Shown: positions 47,444 through 57,292, counted from the stretch's first letter. The stretch is 64,000 nt of DNA from an uncultured beta proteobacterium (GCA_903867305.1 CAIPQU010000045.1:1-64000), one strand, 5' to 3'. Numbers and translations are program-made. The notes: generated from the sequence alone by a model not told the origin.

Positions 47444-48082
47444 ATGGGAAATAATTTAATTCTGACAATTTTGATTGTGGCTCCTCCATTGATTTTGGCC
47501 ATTACATTGCATGAAGCCGCTCACGGCTATGCGGCAAAATATTTTGGTGATTACACCGCATACTCCTTAGGTCGGGTAACACTCAATCCAATAAAACATA
47601 TTGACCCTATTGGCACTTTTTTAATTCCACTAGTGCTTAAACTATCAGGATCACCCTTTCTATTTGGCTACGCAAAACCAGTTCCTGTTAATTTTTCAGC
47701 GCTGAACCATCCGAAAAGAGATATGGTGTGGGTCGCCCTCGCAGGTCCCGCCTCAAACTTTATCCAAGCCATGATTTGGTCGATGCTATTTTCGCTGATC
47801 CACCACAGTATTGATAACCCCTTTTTACTAGAGATGGCAAAAGCCGGAATTTATTGGAATGTAGTACTTGCCATCTTTAATTTATTTCCAATTCCACCAC
47901 TAGATGGTGGCAGAATTTTAGTCGGCTTATTACCCTACAAACAGGCCCGGGCCTTGTCCCAGATTGAACCTTATGGTTTTTTTATCGTACTCGGACTTTC
48001 ATTTGCGGGAATCTTGGGTGACTTATGGCTTGAACCACTGATGAGATTGTCGTTTCAAGTATTAGACCTCTTCATTATTTAG
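47444..48082 (+). CDS. Site-2 protease-family membrane metallopeptidase (M50)
   Basis: This intramembrane zinc protease has 212 aa with 4-6 hydrophobic segments. The catalytic HEAAH motif is at residues 23-27 and the third ligand motif NLFPIPPLDGGRI is near residues 146-158. It has no PDZ domain, so it belongs to the short group III/YwhC-like class rather than RseP. The substrate is unknown. The 3' end overlaps the convergent TAXI gene by 8 bp. Confidence 0.9.
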   Translation: MGNNLILTILIVAPPLILAITLHEAAHGYAAKYFGDYTAYSLGRVTLNPIKHIDPIGTFLIPLVLKLSGSPFLFGYAKPVPVNFSALNHPKRDMVWVALAGPASNFIQAMIWSMLFSLIHHSIDNPFLLEMAKAGIYWNVVLAIFNLFPIPPLDGGRILVGLLPYKQARALSQIEPYGFFIVLGLSFAGILGDLWLEPLMRLSFQVLDLFII

Positions 48083-49370
48083 CAGTGGCATTCATTGCAT
48101 TGACCCGTCCACGACAATCCCCAATATGCGATAAAAGATCATATAAGCCCTTATTATTCATTTGCGATAGACGCAAACTCATGGCTCTTGTTTGAAGCTC
48201 ATTTAATTGGTTGATAACCTTATCATGATTAAACTGCCCCCCTTGAACAATGCTTTCTACCGACTTCAGCTCTTTATAAATCACCGCAAATTTTAACTTC
48301 GTACGATAGGTAATAATAGAAGGCAAGAAATTAAATACTGGAATCAAAATAGCTAACAATGGAATTAACACTCGAAGTAAGCGATCGACCCAAACAGCAA
48401 CCCAAAACGGCAGATAACGATGTAAGAAACTTGGTCCATCACGCATCACTTTTTGAGCATCATCATTATTATCAAAATTCAAATGATTCGGATTAGGGAA
48501 ATGTTTTTCTTCACTTAAACTATCTGACTTCGATAATAACTCTTGAGAAATATCAATCAATAATGAAACGATGGCAGGATGTATATCTTTTCTAGCAACT
48601 AACTCCGCAGTCGGCGAAACTAACAGGATATCTCGATCAGGGGAATCATTCATAACATTGAGTGACGCTCTTTTGATATTGATGACATTTAAACCACTAA
48701 TTTTTGGAGGAAATCCATAAGCTTTTGCCATCGACATTATCTTTAAATTAGGGTCAAGAAATATCTTTTGCATAATCTCAGCATGATCGTTGACGCAAAG
48801 AAACATGACATCAATGTCGCCTGATTTGAGACTTGCTAAAGATTCATCAGTGCTTAAACCAAGAATATTCGTTGTCTTTGTTGATATATTGTCAAGTGCA
48901 AATATTTTTTCTACAAGATTACGAGTACCGCTTCCAATCACTCCAATAGACACTCTTTTTTTACTGATATCCTCGATTTTTTCTGGTGGTTTATCTAGTG
49001 ACTTAAAAGCTCCAGCACGATATACGACCCACAAGGGTTCATAAAATACCCCGGCAAGGGATTCTAAATGAGGATATTCTTTTTGATTACTAGTGCCTGA
49101 TTGAATAAAAGCAAGATCAACCTTACTCTTTGCATCATTAATTAAATCTAAGTTTTCAACCGAGCCCTTCGTCACCAAAACTTCTACTTGAATACCATTT
49201 TTTTCAAATTCAGTCTTATATTGGTTACCGAGTCGATAATATTGACCAGTTTTAGATCCAGTGGCAATCACAATTTTTCTGGGTGGAGCGGGCACTAAAA
49301 AATGCAGTGCCATCGCAATCACAAGAATCATTGTAATGATTGAAGCAGCGATATATTTAGTAAAATTCAT
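48075..49370 (-). CDS. TAXI-family TRAP receptor-like protein with C-terminal membrane segment
   Basis: This 431-aa protein has an N-terminal membrane anchor or signal (about 8-28), a TAXI-type solute-binding domain (KIVIATGSKTGQYYRLGNQY...), and a C-terminal hydrophobic segment at about 317-348. A charged tail of about 80 residues follows, apparently facing the cytoplasm. Unlike ordinary TAXI receptors it would be tethered at both ends. No TRAP permease (DctQM) is near. The layout could suit a sensor or an unusual transporter subunit. Confidence 0.82.
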   Translation of the reverse strand: MNFTKYIAASIITMILVIAMALHFLVPAPPRKIVIATGSKTGQYYRLGNQYKTEFEKNGIQVEVLVTKGSVENLDLINDAKSKVDLAFIQSGTSNQKEYPHLESLAGVFYEPLWVVYRAGAFKSLDKPPEKIEDISKKRVSIGVIGSGTRNLVEKIFALDNISTKTTNILGLSTDESLASLKSGDIDVMFLCVNDHAEIMQKIFLDPNLKIMSMAKAYGFPPKISGLNVINIKRASLNVMNDSPDRDILLVSPTAELVARKDIHPAIVSLLIDISQELLSKSDSLSEEKHFPNPNHLNFDNNDDAQKVMRDGPSFLHRYLPFWVAVWVDRLLRVLIPLLAILIPVFNFLPSIITYRTKLKFAVIYKELKSVESIVQGGQFNHDKVINQLNELQTRAMSLRLSQMNNKGLYDLLSHIGDCRGRVNAMNATAK

Positions 49371-49382
49371 ATTGAGTTTATT

Positions 49383-51014
49383 CTACCAAGATGTAGCAGA
49401 AGCCCGCTTCCAATAGTCTCCTAAACCTTGGAAGTGCTGATTAAGATGTTTTTCGGCGTCTGGAGAGATTAACTCGTTAGGCTCAAGCTGAAATAAGTTC
49501 TTACCCAATGGAGTAGCAACTCCACTCTCAGTTCTTCTAATCACCACATTAGCATCTAATTGAGAGGTGTGGGAAAAACCGGTTGCCGAGAGCAACTCCC
49601 CCAAAGCTACCAAGGTATTTTGATGGTAATGAAAGACGCGATGCGCTTTATCTGCAGGATCTAATGCGCGTTGGCGCATCGCATCTTGCGTTGCAACCCC
49701 AGTAGGGCATAGGTCGGTATGGCAAGTCCGAGATTGGATACAACCGACTGCAAACATAAAGCCCCGTGCCGAATTACACCAATCAGCCCCAATCGCACAG
49801 GCCCTCACAATATCAAAGGCTGAAATGATTTTTCCTGCTACGCCTAATTTAATCTGATCTCTTAATCCAGCGCCTATAAGAGACATATGAACCAGTCGTA
49901 AGGCATCTCGCATGGGAGTCCCCATATGATCAACAAACTCAACAGGAGCAGCTCCAGTACCGCCCTCACTACCATCAATGACAATAAAATCAGGTGTGAT
50001 TTTAGTTGCTAACATTGCTTTTACGATAGCAAACCACTCATGTGGTTTACCAATACAAAGCTTAAATCCAATAGGCTTGCCCCCTGAGAGCTCTCTCAAC
50101 TGAACAATGAATTGCATCAACTCAAGAGGTGTCGAGAAGGCAGAATGTCCAGCAGGGGAAACGCAGTCAATACCCATAGGGATGCCACGTGTCCTGGCAA
50201 TCTCTGGCGTAATCTTGGCCGCAGGCAAAACCCCACCATGACCAGGTTTGGCGCCTTGCGAGATCTTGATCTCGATCATTTTAATTTGCGGTTCACTAGC
50301 AACTAAAGCAAATTTTTCTGGATCAAATTGTCCGTCAACTGTTCGACATCCAAAATAACCTGAGCCTAATTCCCAAATCAAATCACCACCATAACGACGG
50401 TGATAATCAGAGACTGAACCTTCACCTGTGTCATGAGCAAAGCCCCCCATCTTGGCCCCCTTGTTTAAGGCCATAATTGCATTGGCAGATAAGGAACCAA
50501 AACTCATCGCGGAAATATTAAATACAGAAATGGAATAGGGCTTGGCACATTGGGGCCCTCCCACTTCAACACGTAAATCCTCAGGTTTGAGATGTTCACT
50601 CGGATTAATGGTGTGCATCAACCACTCAGTTCCACTACTGTAAAGATTTTCAATGGTCCCTAAAGGTCTTTTATCTGAATCCCCTTTTGCACGTTGATAA
50701 ACTAATGCGCGTTCATTTCTGGAGAATGGTAATTGCTCCGTATCAGACTCTAATAAGTATTGCCGAATTTCTGGACGAAATTTTTCAAATAAAAATCGTA
50801 AATGTCCTGAAACTGGATAGTTACGCAAAATAGCATGCTTTTTTTGGTTAACATCTATCCATCCAACAAAACTCAGAAAAATAAAGAAAGCTCCCAAAAA
50901 GTAGGCTTGAATCCTAGCTACTCCTGACTCGATACCCCAAACATAGCTAATGGCCAAAAAAATGCACAGTACCCATGGAATATACCTAGAGTAACTGCGC
51001 AAAGTTTTGAACAT
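49383..51014 (-). CDS. Membrane-anchored FMN-binding glutamate-synthase-like protein
   Basis: This 543-aa protein is related to the synthase domain of glutamate synthase large subunit. The start is taken at the ATG at 51014 (the track ORF begins at an upstream TTG). Two N-terminal membrane helices (about 10-50) precede the FMN barrel with KISQGAKPGHGGVLPAAKIT, DGSEGGTGAAP and the cysteine motif SRTCHTDLCPTGVATQ for a [3Fe-4S] cluster. It lacks the glutamine amidotransferase domain, so it is not a full GltB. Electron acceptor role and product are unknown. Confidence 0.85.
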   Translation of the reverse strand: MFKTLRSYSRYIPWVLCIFLAISYVWGIESGVARIQAYFLGAFFIFLSFVGWIDVNQKKHAILRNYPVSGHLRFLFEKFRPEIRQYLLESDTEQLPFSRNERALVYQRAKGDSDKRPLGTIENLYSSGTEWLMHTINPSEHLKPEDLRVEVGGPQCAKPYSISVFNISAMSFGSLSANAIMALNKGAKMGGFAHDTGEGSVSDYHRRYGGDLIWELGSGYFGCRTVDGQFDPEKFALVASEPQIKMIEIKISQGAKPGHGGVLPAAKITPEIARTRGIPMGIDCVSPAGHSAFSTPLELMQFIVQLRELSGGKPIGFKLCIGKPHEWFAIVKAMLATKITPDFIVIDGSEGGTGAAPVEFVDHMGTPMRDALRLVHMSLIGAGLRDQIKLGVAGKIISAFDIVRACAIGADWCNSARGFMFAVGCIQSRTCHTDLCPTGVATQDAMRQRALDPADKAHRVFHYHQNTLVALGELLSATGFSHTSQLDANVVIRRTESGVATPLGKNLFQLEPNELISPDAEKHLNQHFQGLGDYWKRASATSW

Positions 51015-51028
51015 TGTAAGAATTTTAA

Positions 51029-51271
51029 TCAACTACCTAAAGCGTCGTTAACACATTTTTTGATATGGGCTTCCTTTGCAGCACCATTCGTTCTTTTGCT
51101 AATATCGTCTGTTTCACAGGCAAGGCGAACATCTTTTTCACATTTTTTAATAAAGCTATTTTTTGCAGCTCCATTAAGCTTTTTATCCGCTGCTTTAACT
51201 TCGCAACTATTATCAGCGAAGGCTATATTGAACACCATTAAAGTTGCTGCCGCAAAAACAACTGATTTCAT
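51029..51271 (-). CDS. Small exported PsiF-repeat protein
   Basis: This 80-aa protein starts at the ATG at 51271 (the track ORF starts 4 codons earlier; a GGAG lies 6 nt before this ATG). It has a signal peptide (about 1-19, ending AFAD). Two similar Cys-containing repeats follow, KLNGAAKNSFIKKC and RTNGAAKEAHIKKC, as in the phosphate-starvation-inducible PsiF family of E. coli. It has four cysteines in the mature part. It lies just upstream of the glutamate-synthase-like gene. Periplasmic; function unknown. Confidence 0.8.
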   Translation of the reverse strand: MKSVVFAAATLMVFNIAFADNSCEVKAADKKLNGAAKNSFIKKCEKDVRLACETDDISKRTNGAAKEAHIKKCVNDALGS

Positions 51272-51342
51272 GAGCATCTCCATAATTGAATGAGTTAAAC
51301 CTTAACAAAAATTGATGAATATTCGAAAATCTGTCAAAAATT

Positions 51343-52668
51343 CTATTTTGACTCGAATAATAATATTACAGCACCTATCGCCAAGCAAGCTACCCCGTAT
51401 AAAGCGCCCCAACCAGAATAAGCAATACTGGACCAAAGCAACCAAATAACCGTTAAAACAAACACTATCGGCAATAGTGGATAAAGCGGGATTGGGCAGG
51501 GAATGACCTGATCTGGATTCTTTTTACGCAAAATAAAAATAGATATAGCAATTAACAAAATAAAGAACCAAAAAACAGGTGCCGTAAATTCGACCATGGA
51601 TTTGAAACTCTCACGCTCAAAGGATGCTCCTAGAATCAGAATCAAAGCAATCACACATTGCAAGAAGATCGCTTTTCTTGGAGTGCCTGATGCGTGCCAA
51701 TCACCAATCCAAGAAAATATTTTCCAATCTCTGCCTAAAGCAAAACTACTTCTAGAGCCAAATATAATCGTCGCATTAATGGAATTTAGGCACGAAAAAA
51801 TAACAATCGCACTAAATAGAATTGCGGATTGATGTCCATATGCCAAATCAAAGAGATCACTAGCAATCGCATTGGACTGGCCCATTTTCTGAACTCCAAA
51901 GGCATGTAATAAAGCAAGATTGACTAAGATATACAAAATGGTAACTGAGCCAATCCCAATTAAAAGTGCCTTAAATATCCCACGCCGTTGATCCACCGCT
52001 TCAGCAGAAAGATAGGCCGCCTCATTCCATCCGCCATAGGTTAAGAGAACAAACACAATGGCTAAACTTGCGGCACCAAACGTGGGCTCTACTACCTGCT
52101 GGTTAAAAGCAGGATCCGTTGAGCCTTCTACCAAAAATCCCGTAATGATGATGGCAATGACCCCTAATACCTCAAAAATCGTCAAAACATTTTGGGCGGT
52201 TTTGCCCTCTTTAATTCCTAAAGCATTTAAAAGACTTAAACCAATGACAACGATAGCAGCCCAAATCGAGGATGAATATGACCCTAGCGAAATAATGTTT
52301 GTCATATAGTCCCCTAAGGTAATGCCTAAGATACCTAAGGATCCTGGAACAATTACAATGGAACGAGCCCATCCGTATAAGAAAGCGAGTTTTTGACCAA
52401 ATGCTTTTTGTAAAAAGTAATACTCGCCCCCGACGCTAGGGTACGCCGTGGCAAGTTCAGCGTAACAAAGTGCGCCAACTACCGAAATCAAACCACCGAG
52501 ACCCCAAGCAAGCAAAATTGCAATTTCACTGTTTAACTGCCCTGCCACCATCGATGGAACCCGAAAAATGCCAGCACCTAAAATGGTTCCTACAATTAAG
52601 GAAGCAATGTCTATCGTGCGAAGTGATTTTTGCGGCGTGATGTTCGAACTTGGTGCAGGTTGAGACAT
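51343..52668 (-). CDS. APC-family amino acid permease
   Basis: This inner-membrane transporter of the amino acid-polyamine-organocation family has 441 aa and about 12 membrane helices. The TM1 signature IVGTILGAGIFRVPSMVA and the GGLISVVGALCYAELATAYPSVGG segment are typical. Specificity is unknown. Divergent from the alpha/beta hydrolase gene; the two 5' ends lie within about 45 bp, so promoters must overlap or lie inside coding sequence. Confidence 0.92.
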   Translation of the reverse strand: MSQPAPSSNITPQKSLRTIDIASLIVGTILGAGIFRVPSMVAGQLNSEIAILLAWGLGGLISVVGALCYAELATAYPSVGGEYYFLQKAFGQKLAFLYGWARSIVIVPGSLGILGITLGDYMTNIISLGSYSSSIWAAIVVIGLSLLNALGIKEGKTAQNVLTIFEVLGVIAIIITGFLVEGSTDPAFNQQVVEPTFGAASLAIVFVLLTYGGWNEAAYLSAEAVDQRRGIFKALLIGIGSVTILYILVNLALLHAFGVQKMGQSNAIASDLFDLAYGHQSAILFSAIVIFSCLNSINATIIFGSRSSFALGRDWKIFSWIGDWHASGTPRKAIFLQCVIALILILGASFERESFKSMVEFTAPVFWFFILLIAISIFILRKKNPDQVIPCPIPLYPLLPIVFVLTVIWLLWSSIAYSGWGALYGVACLAIGAVILLFESK

Positions 52669-52712
52669 TATTGAATGATCGCTATATAAGGGTAGAAGGT
52701 TTAGAATCTATT

Positions 52713-53633
52713 ATGCAAAATAGCATTATCATGCTTCGATACAGAAAACAGCTAATTTTGACTTTATTGAGTCTTTCAATGTTGTTGGTCATTTACAGCA
52801 AGACTACCTATGCCCAAAGTTTAACCTTGGCTGCGCATATTCAACAAAAAAGCTTTACGACATCTGACAATATCAAACTTCAATACCTCATCGGCGGTAC
52901 TGGCGATAAAACTTTAATTTTTATCCCCGGATGGTTAATGCCCGCAGAAATCTTCAATGCTCAACTCAATTATTTTTCTCAAAACTATCGTGTTATTTCT
53001 TTTAGCCCTCGCTCTCAAGGTAAATCTCAAATTTATTTAGGCGCTCATTTGGCCGAGCTTCGAGCACGTGATATTAAAGAGTTATTAGAAAGTACGCAGA
53101 CAAAGAACTTTACCCTCATCGGTTGGTCCCTAGGCGTCATGGAAGCCTTAGATTATGTCAATCGCTATGGAGATCAGGGCCTAGTTAGTCTTGTACTAAT
53201 CGATAATTCAATTGGCGAAGGCTCGCCCCCTAAATCTACCATATCGAGTGGTACTGGAAAAATGACAACAGAAAAATTTACACAATATATCAAAGGATTC
53301 GTTCAAGCTATTTTTAAATCAACGCCGCCACCAGATTTTGTTAAAACTGTGGAGAACTCCGCTTTGCGATTGTCAAACAACCCTGAAAATGCTTTTGCCA
53401 TCCTCAGAAAACCTTATGCTCGAGAATACTATCGAGATACCATTTATAAGACACAAGTACCAATTTGGTATGCTATAACTCCGAGATACTCTGAGCAAGC
53501 ATTACTTCTCAGTGAGAAACACTCTCAAAGTGAATTTAAAATTTATAACAAAAATGCAGGGCATGCTTTATTTGTAGATCAAGCCGAAGAATTTAATGTG
53601 GATTTAGAGAGCTTTCTTAGGAAATCAAATTGA
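52713..53633 (+). CDS. Exported alpha/beta-fold hydrolase
   Basis: This alpha/beta hydrolase has about 306 aa from the ATG at 52713; the track ORF starts at a TTG inside the divergent permease gene, and a second ATG at 52731 is also possible. A hydrophobic signal segment (LILTLLSLSMLLVIYS) precedes the domain. The oxyanion/first-strand region is IFIPGWLMPAE, the nucleophile elbow is GWSLGV, and a late His lies in NAGHALF. The downstream M23 peptidase gene overlaps by 4 bp. Substrate unknown. Confidence 0.82.
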   Translation: MQNSIIMLRYRKQLILTLLSLSMLLVIYSKTTYAQSLTLAAHIQQKSFTTSDNIKLQYLIGGTGDKTLIFIPGWLMPAEIFNAQLNYFSQNYRVISFSPRSQGKSQIYLGAHLAELRARDIKELLESTQTKNFTLIGWSLGVMEALDYVNRYGDQGLVSLVLIDNSIGEGSPPKSTISSGTGKMTTEKFTQYIKGFVQAIFKSTPPPDFVKTVENSALRLSNNPENAFAILRKPYAREYYRDTIYKTQVPIWYAITPRYSEQALLLSEKHSQSEFKIYNKNAGHALFVDQAEEFNVDLESFLRKSN

Positions 53634-55051
53634 CTAGAAGTTTTATACGTTATGGGCTTTTGTTGTTATGTTTGAGCTTTGGTTTTATCCATCAAATGGC
53701 TCTAGCGAAGAAAAAACAAAACAATAACCCGCCTACTGTTAGCTCGAATAAACCAGTATCACAGGCTTATTTAAAGCCATATAGTAATTCCTATAGTTCG
53801 TCACTCAATCTATCTGGGGAGCCCTTACCAACCCCGAATATTATTGAAAACATTCTCAAGACACCTAGCCCAGAAGTTATCAAGCCGAATTACTCGTCCA
53901 TGCGCTTTACCATCCGCAAGGGATGTGGAACAGTCGCACAATCGGCTGAAACATTTTTCAAAAATATTAATGTCTATGACAATGAATTTATAGCCTCTTT
54001 TGATCGGCAAGTACCTAACTTCTTTAGGGGATTGCAATCTAGTTGTTTACCCTTTGCGGCCTCGATCAACACCAATGGACAAATACAGGCGTTTTCTATT
54101 TTAAATAATGAAAAAAAGGACATCTCTACAACGCTTGTGACCTTGCATCGTTCACCAAATACGGATGGGTTCTTTGTGGATTCGCAACAACTAGGTACAG
54201 GTTTTGAAACCTATTTAGAAGTTACGATCGATTTGAATAATTTAGTTGTTTATAAAGCAAATAATGCAACGACGTCAATCCCACCCGAACTTATTTGGGA
54301 GCTTGCCTCTTTAGTAAAAGAGCTTTATCCCCAAATCAAGCCCAATGAACAACACTTTGCACGCGTGGTCTATGACGCAGGAAGTAAAAATAAATGGGCA
54401 CAAGTGATTAGTTTAGAAATTCTCGATGAATCTCAAAAAAATATTTTAGCGGATGCATTTTGGGTAGAACGTGGTGACTTATCTGGTGGATTTTTTTCTT
54501 CTAGGGGTATTGAGTTAGAACAAGGTTTTTGGATTAACCCTCTCAATTACAGGCGCATATCTCGTGGAGTTGGTAATGCATCAGTAACGAAGTCGAGGCA
54601 AAAAGTGGTCAAACGAGAGAATAAAAACGTTGTGGTAACGCAGTCATATAGCAGTTATATCGGCCACCAAGGAATTGATTTTGCCGCACCACCAGGAACC
54701 CCAATCTACGCTGTAGCTAATGGGAAAATTGTGCATTATGGCGCCTGGGCTGGCTTTGGTAATCTAGTGATTATTGAACACCCAGGAAACTATAAAACTT
54801 ATTATGCGCATTTAAGCGCCTACAACCCAGAGCTTTCTGTCGGCAGTGAAGTGCGCAGAGGTCTAGAAATTGGTTATGTTGGATCGACAGGGCGCTCAAC
54901 AGGTCCTCATCTGCATTTTGAAATCCGTAAAAACGGGGTTTATCTCAATCCTCTATCAAGTGGATTAGAACTCGATTTATGGACTTTACGTGCTGTCGAC
55001 CAAGATCAACTGACCAAAAATATGGTACTTTTCTCGTTAGTTACCAATTAA
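53630..55051 (+). CDS. M23/LytM-domain metallopeptidase
   Basis: This exported peptidoglycan endopeptidase candidate has 473 aa. It begins at a TTG codon that overlaps the hydrolase stop (TTGA), with AGGA 7 nt upstream. The signal peptide ends near HQMALA. The N-terminal half resembles the opacity-associated/OapA-like and second domains of MepM-type proteins. The C-terminal LytM domain has the zinc ligands in HQGIDFA and HLHFEI and the YYAHLS motif, so it looks catalytically competent. It probably cleaves cross-links in the cell wall. Confidence 0.9.
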   Translation: MTRSFIRYGLLLLCLSFGFIHQMALAKKKQNNNPPTVSSNKPVSQAYLKPYSNSYSSSLNLSGEPLPTPNIIENILKTPSPEVIKPNYSSMRFTIRKGCGTVAQSAETFFKNINVYDNEFIASFDRQVPNFFRGLQSSCLPFAASINTNGQIQAFSILNNEKKDISTTLVTLHRSPNTDGFFVDSQQLGTGFETYLEVTIDLNNLVVYKANNATTSIPPELIWELASLVKELYPQIKPNEQHFARVVYDAGSKNKWAQVISLEILDESQKNILADAFWVERGDLSGGFFSSRGIELEQGFWINPLNYRRISRGVGNASVTKSRQKVVKRENKNVVVTQSYSSYIGHQGIDFAAPPGTPIYAVANGKIVHYGAWAGFGNLVIIEHPGNYKTYYAHLSAYNPELSVGSEVRRGLEIGYVGSTGRSTGPHLHFEIRKNGVYLNPLSSGLELDLWTLRAVDQDQLTKNMVLFSLVTN

Positions 55052-55089
55052 AAAAGTAAATCGATAAATCGCCTGCAGTTAAGATTGAA

Positions 55090-56136
55090 TTACTTCCGCT
55101 GACCGATCATCAACATGGAACCACCTACTTTTTCATAGCCTAGCAAAAATGGTAACTCTTGACTACTAGGATGCTCTTGATAATACGTTGCTAGGCGCTG
55201 AGCAGATTTACTCTTCGCCCATAAGTTATTCGGCGTAATAAATCTACCAAAAATTTGTAACTGATAATTTTCAGACAATGGAACAATATCTAAACCCGTT
55301 TCATCTTGAGTTAACCATTGTGGAAATTCTATTAAGATATTTTTCATGATTGAAAAATAATTGTTTTGTAATAAATGCGAAGCTGATTTAATGAAGACGG
55401 CCTGAGAAGACTTTCGTTCAAATGCCTTGATGAAATTCGGGTTTTTGTATAAACCACTATCCGAAAGATTGGCACTAATATAATCAATCACAACGGACCG
55501 ACCATCATTTGTCTCCCCTAAAAAACGGACTCCATGAGGGTCCTGTCCAGACTTAATGGGTAATATTAACCCTTCAGAATTAATCGACAAGATCTTGACT
55601 TCATTAACCCTCACTTTCGCAAAGGCTAAGTTATAGATAAGTAAGTTAATAAATCTTGGCTTAGGACCATTCTTACCAATAAGGTCATTCGTTAAATAAT
55701 AACCACGTCTTGAGAAATTAATGAGCATCTGGCATTCAAATGCCTGAGAAGTATTGTCCAATGTTTCTGGGGTATCAATGAGGGCATACTCGGGTATCTG
55801 ATCAGCCACCAAAACATAATAATTTGCTTTGGGGAACAATGACATCGCTGTCACAATATCTGGTCCTGAAAAAGGATAAAAGACCGTCTGATACTTTGCT
55901 GGAGATAAATGGGTTGAACTCCAATTGTTCATCTTGGTCACAAACTTCTTCTGATAGTTATCCACTATGCCCTTCAAGTTAGGGCAAGAAACATTGAGTA
56001 ATGACTTTAATGGCTCATTCGTGGCAATTTCATTAGTTTGAGCCATACACGGCGCAATCAAGCCCACATGCATAGTAAACATAGTTTTCAATATTATTTT
56101 GTGAAATCTGACGAAAAAACGAAGAAATAAAGTCAT
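55090..56136 (-). CDS. Exported protein of unknown function
   Basis: This 348-aa protein starts at the ATG at 56136 (the track ORF starts at an upstream TTG). An N-terminal signal segment ends around APCMAQ, where the Pro before Cys makes a lipobox unlikely. The mature part contains NWSSTHLSPAKYQTVFYPFSG and LPFLLGYEKVGGSM motifs and no catalytic pattern I can name. Convergent with the M23 gene, no partner obvious. Periplasmic or secreted. Confidence 0.7.
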   Translation of the reverse strand: MTLFLRFFVRFHKIILKTMFTMHVGLIAPCMAQTNEIATNEPLKSLLNVSCPNLKGIVDNYQKKFVTKMNNWSSTHLSPAKYQTVFYPFSGPDIVTAMSLFPKANYYVLVADQIPEYALIDTPETLDNTSQAFECQMLINFSRRGYYLTNDLIGKNGPKPRFINLLIYNLAFAKVRVNEVKILSINSEGLILPIKSGQDPHGVRFLGETNDGRSVVIDYISANLSDSGLYKNPNFIKAFERKSSQAVFIKSASHLLQNNYFSIMKNILIEFPQWLTQDETGLDIVPLSENYQLQIFGRFITPNNLWAKSKSAQRLATYYQEHPSSQELPFLLGYEKVGGSMLMIGQRK

Positions 56137-56212
56137 GATGCCAATCAATAAAATGAAAGATGAACAACAATCTTTATAACATTTTTTTCTTTTGAAACAA
56201 GACTTGAGGGAT

Positions 56213-56241
56213 TTAAGATGAAAATCATCAACATTTATAAT
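56213..56241 (+). promoter_or_regulatory. Candidate sigma-70 promoter of the Bug-lig operon
   Basis: TTAAGA (4 of 6 against the -35 consensus) lies 17 bp before a perfect TATAAT. Transcription would start near 56248, giving a leader of about 40 nt before the Bug gene ATG. No operator dyad stands out and no LysR or IclR regulator is encoded nearby. Confidence 0.45.
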
Positions 56242-56288
56242 ATTTATGGCAATTAAATGAATATACTAATGGGCACTGTAGACCGATC

Positions 56289-57260
56289 ATGAAAATACAA
56301 CTATTCAAACTAACCTTTATTTTGTGGTTTTACGCATGTCTAACCCCCTTTGCCAATGCACAAAGCTTTCCATCAAAACCAATTAAGATTGTCGTTCCAT
56401 TTGGCCCAGGGGGGATCGCTGATTTAACTGCGCGTATCGTGGCTCAAAAAATGGGGGTCCGTTTAGGTCAGAGCGTCGTGGTTGATAATAAACCCAGTGC
56501 TGGCGGTATCGTCGCCGCTGAAATGGTCGCAAAAGCAGACCCCGATGGCTACACCCTACTCCTCGTGTCAAATGGAACAGCCATCACGGCGAATTTATTC
56601 CAGAAATTACCCTTTGATCCCGTCAAGGATTTTGAGCCTTTATCAACGATTGGCTTTTTTGATATTGCTATCGTAGTTAATGAAGCTTCAAAAGCACAAC
56701 ATCTGAAAGATCTCATAACAGCAGCCCAGAATAATCCAGGTAAGCTTAATGTTGCCAGTATTAATATTGGTAGTACTCAAAACCTTGCCGCAGAACTATT
56801 TAAAAGCAGTGCCAATCTTGACATACAAATCGTTCCATTTAATGGTACTCCTGCTGTCATTACTGCTCTGCGCGGAGGTCAAGTCGATGCCGCCGTTGAA
56901 ATCCTCGGCCCTTTAGTTCCACAGATTCGCTCGAAAGCTATTCGACTGCTCGCAGTCACCGGTGCAAAACGTTCTGCCTTCTTTCCTGAAGTCCCAACCG
57001 CCAGTGAGGCTGGTCTTAAAAATTTCTCAGCATCTTCTTGGAATGCCTTGGCTGCTCCAGCAAAAACACCATCTCAAATTATTGACCTACTCAATAAAAG
57101 TATTGTGGATACTGTGAATGATCCAGAAGTCAAAGCGAAACTTCAAGATATTTTCGTGGAAGCGCAAGGATCTACCCCAAAAGAAATGAAACAGTTATTC
57201 GAAACTGACATTAAAAGATGGGGTAACATCATCGAAAAAGCTCATATTCCAAAACAATAA
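56289..57260 (+). CDS. Bug/TctC-family receptor (4), first gene of the lig operon
   Basis: This periplasmic Bug receptor has 323 aa. The signal peptide ends near ANAQ, followed by FPSKPIKIVVPFGPGG, NKPSAGGIVAAEMVAKADPDGYT and a receptor body of normal length. The family's usual HVPYKG is replaced by IVPFNGTPA. It begins the protocatechuate 4,5-cleavage gene string, 32 bp before ligJ. A role in binding an aromatic acid or a pathway intermediate is inferred from context only. Confidence 0.91.
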   Translation: MKIQLFKLTFILWFYACLTPFANAQSFPSKPIKIVVPFGPGGIADLTARIVAQKMGVRLGQSVVVDNKPSAGGIVAAEMVAKADPDGYTLLLVSNGTAITANLFQKLPFDPVKDFEPLSTIGFFDIAIVVNEASKAQHLKDLITAAQNNPGKLNVASINIGSTQNLAAELFKSSANLDIQIVPFNGTPAVITALRGGQVDAAVEILGPLVPQIRSKAIRLLAVTGAKRSAFFPEVPTASEAGLKNFSASSWNALAAPAKTPSQIIDLLNKSIVDTVNDPEVKAKLQDIFVEAQGSTPKEMKQLFETDIKRWGNIIEKAHIPKQ

Positions 57261-57292
57261 TCTTATCCATTACCACCTGAAAAGGAACTTAA

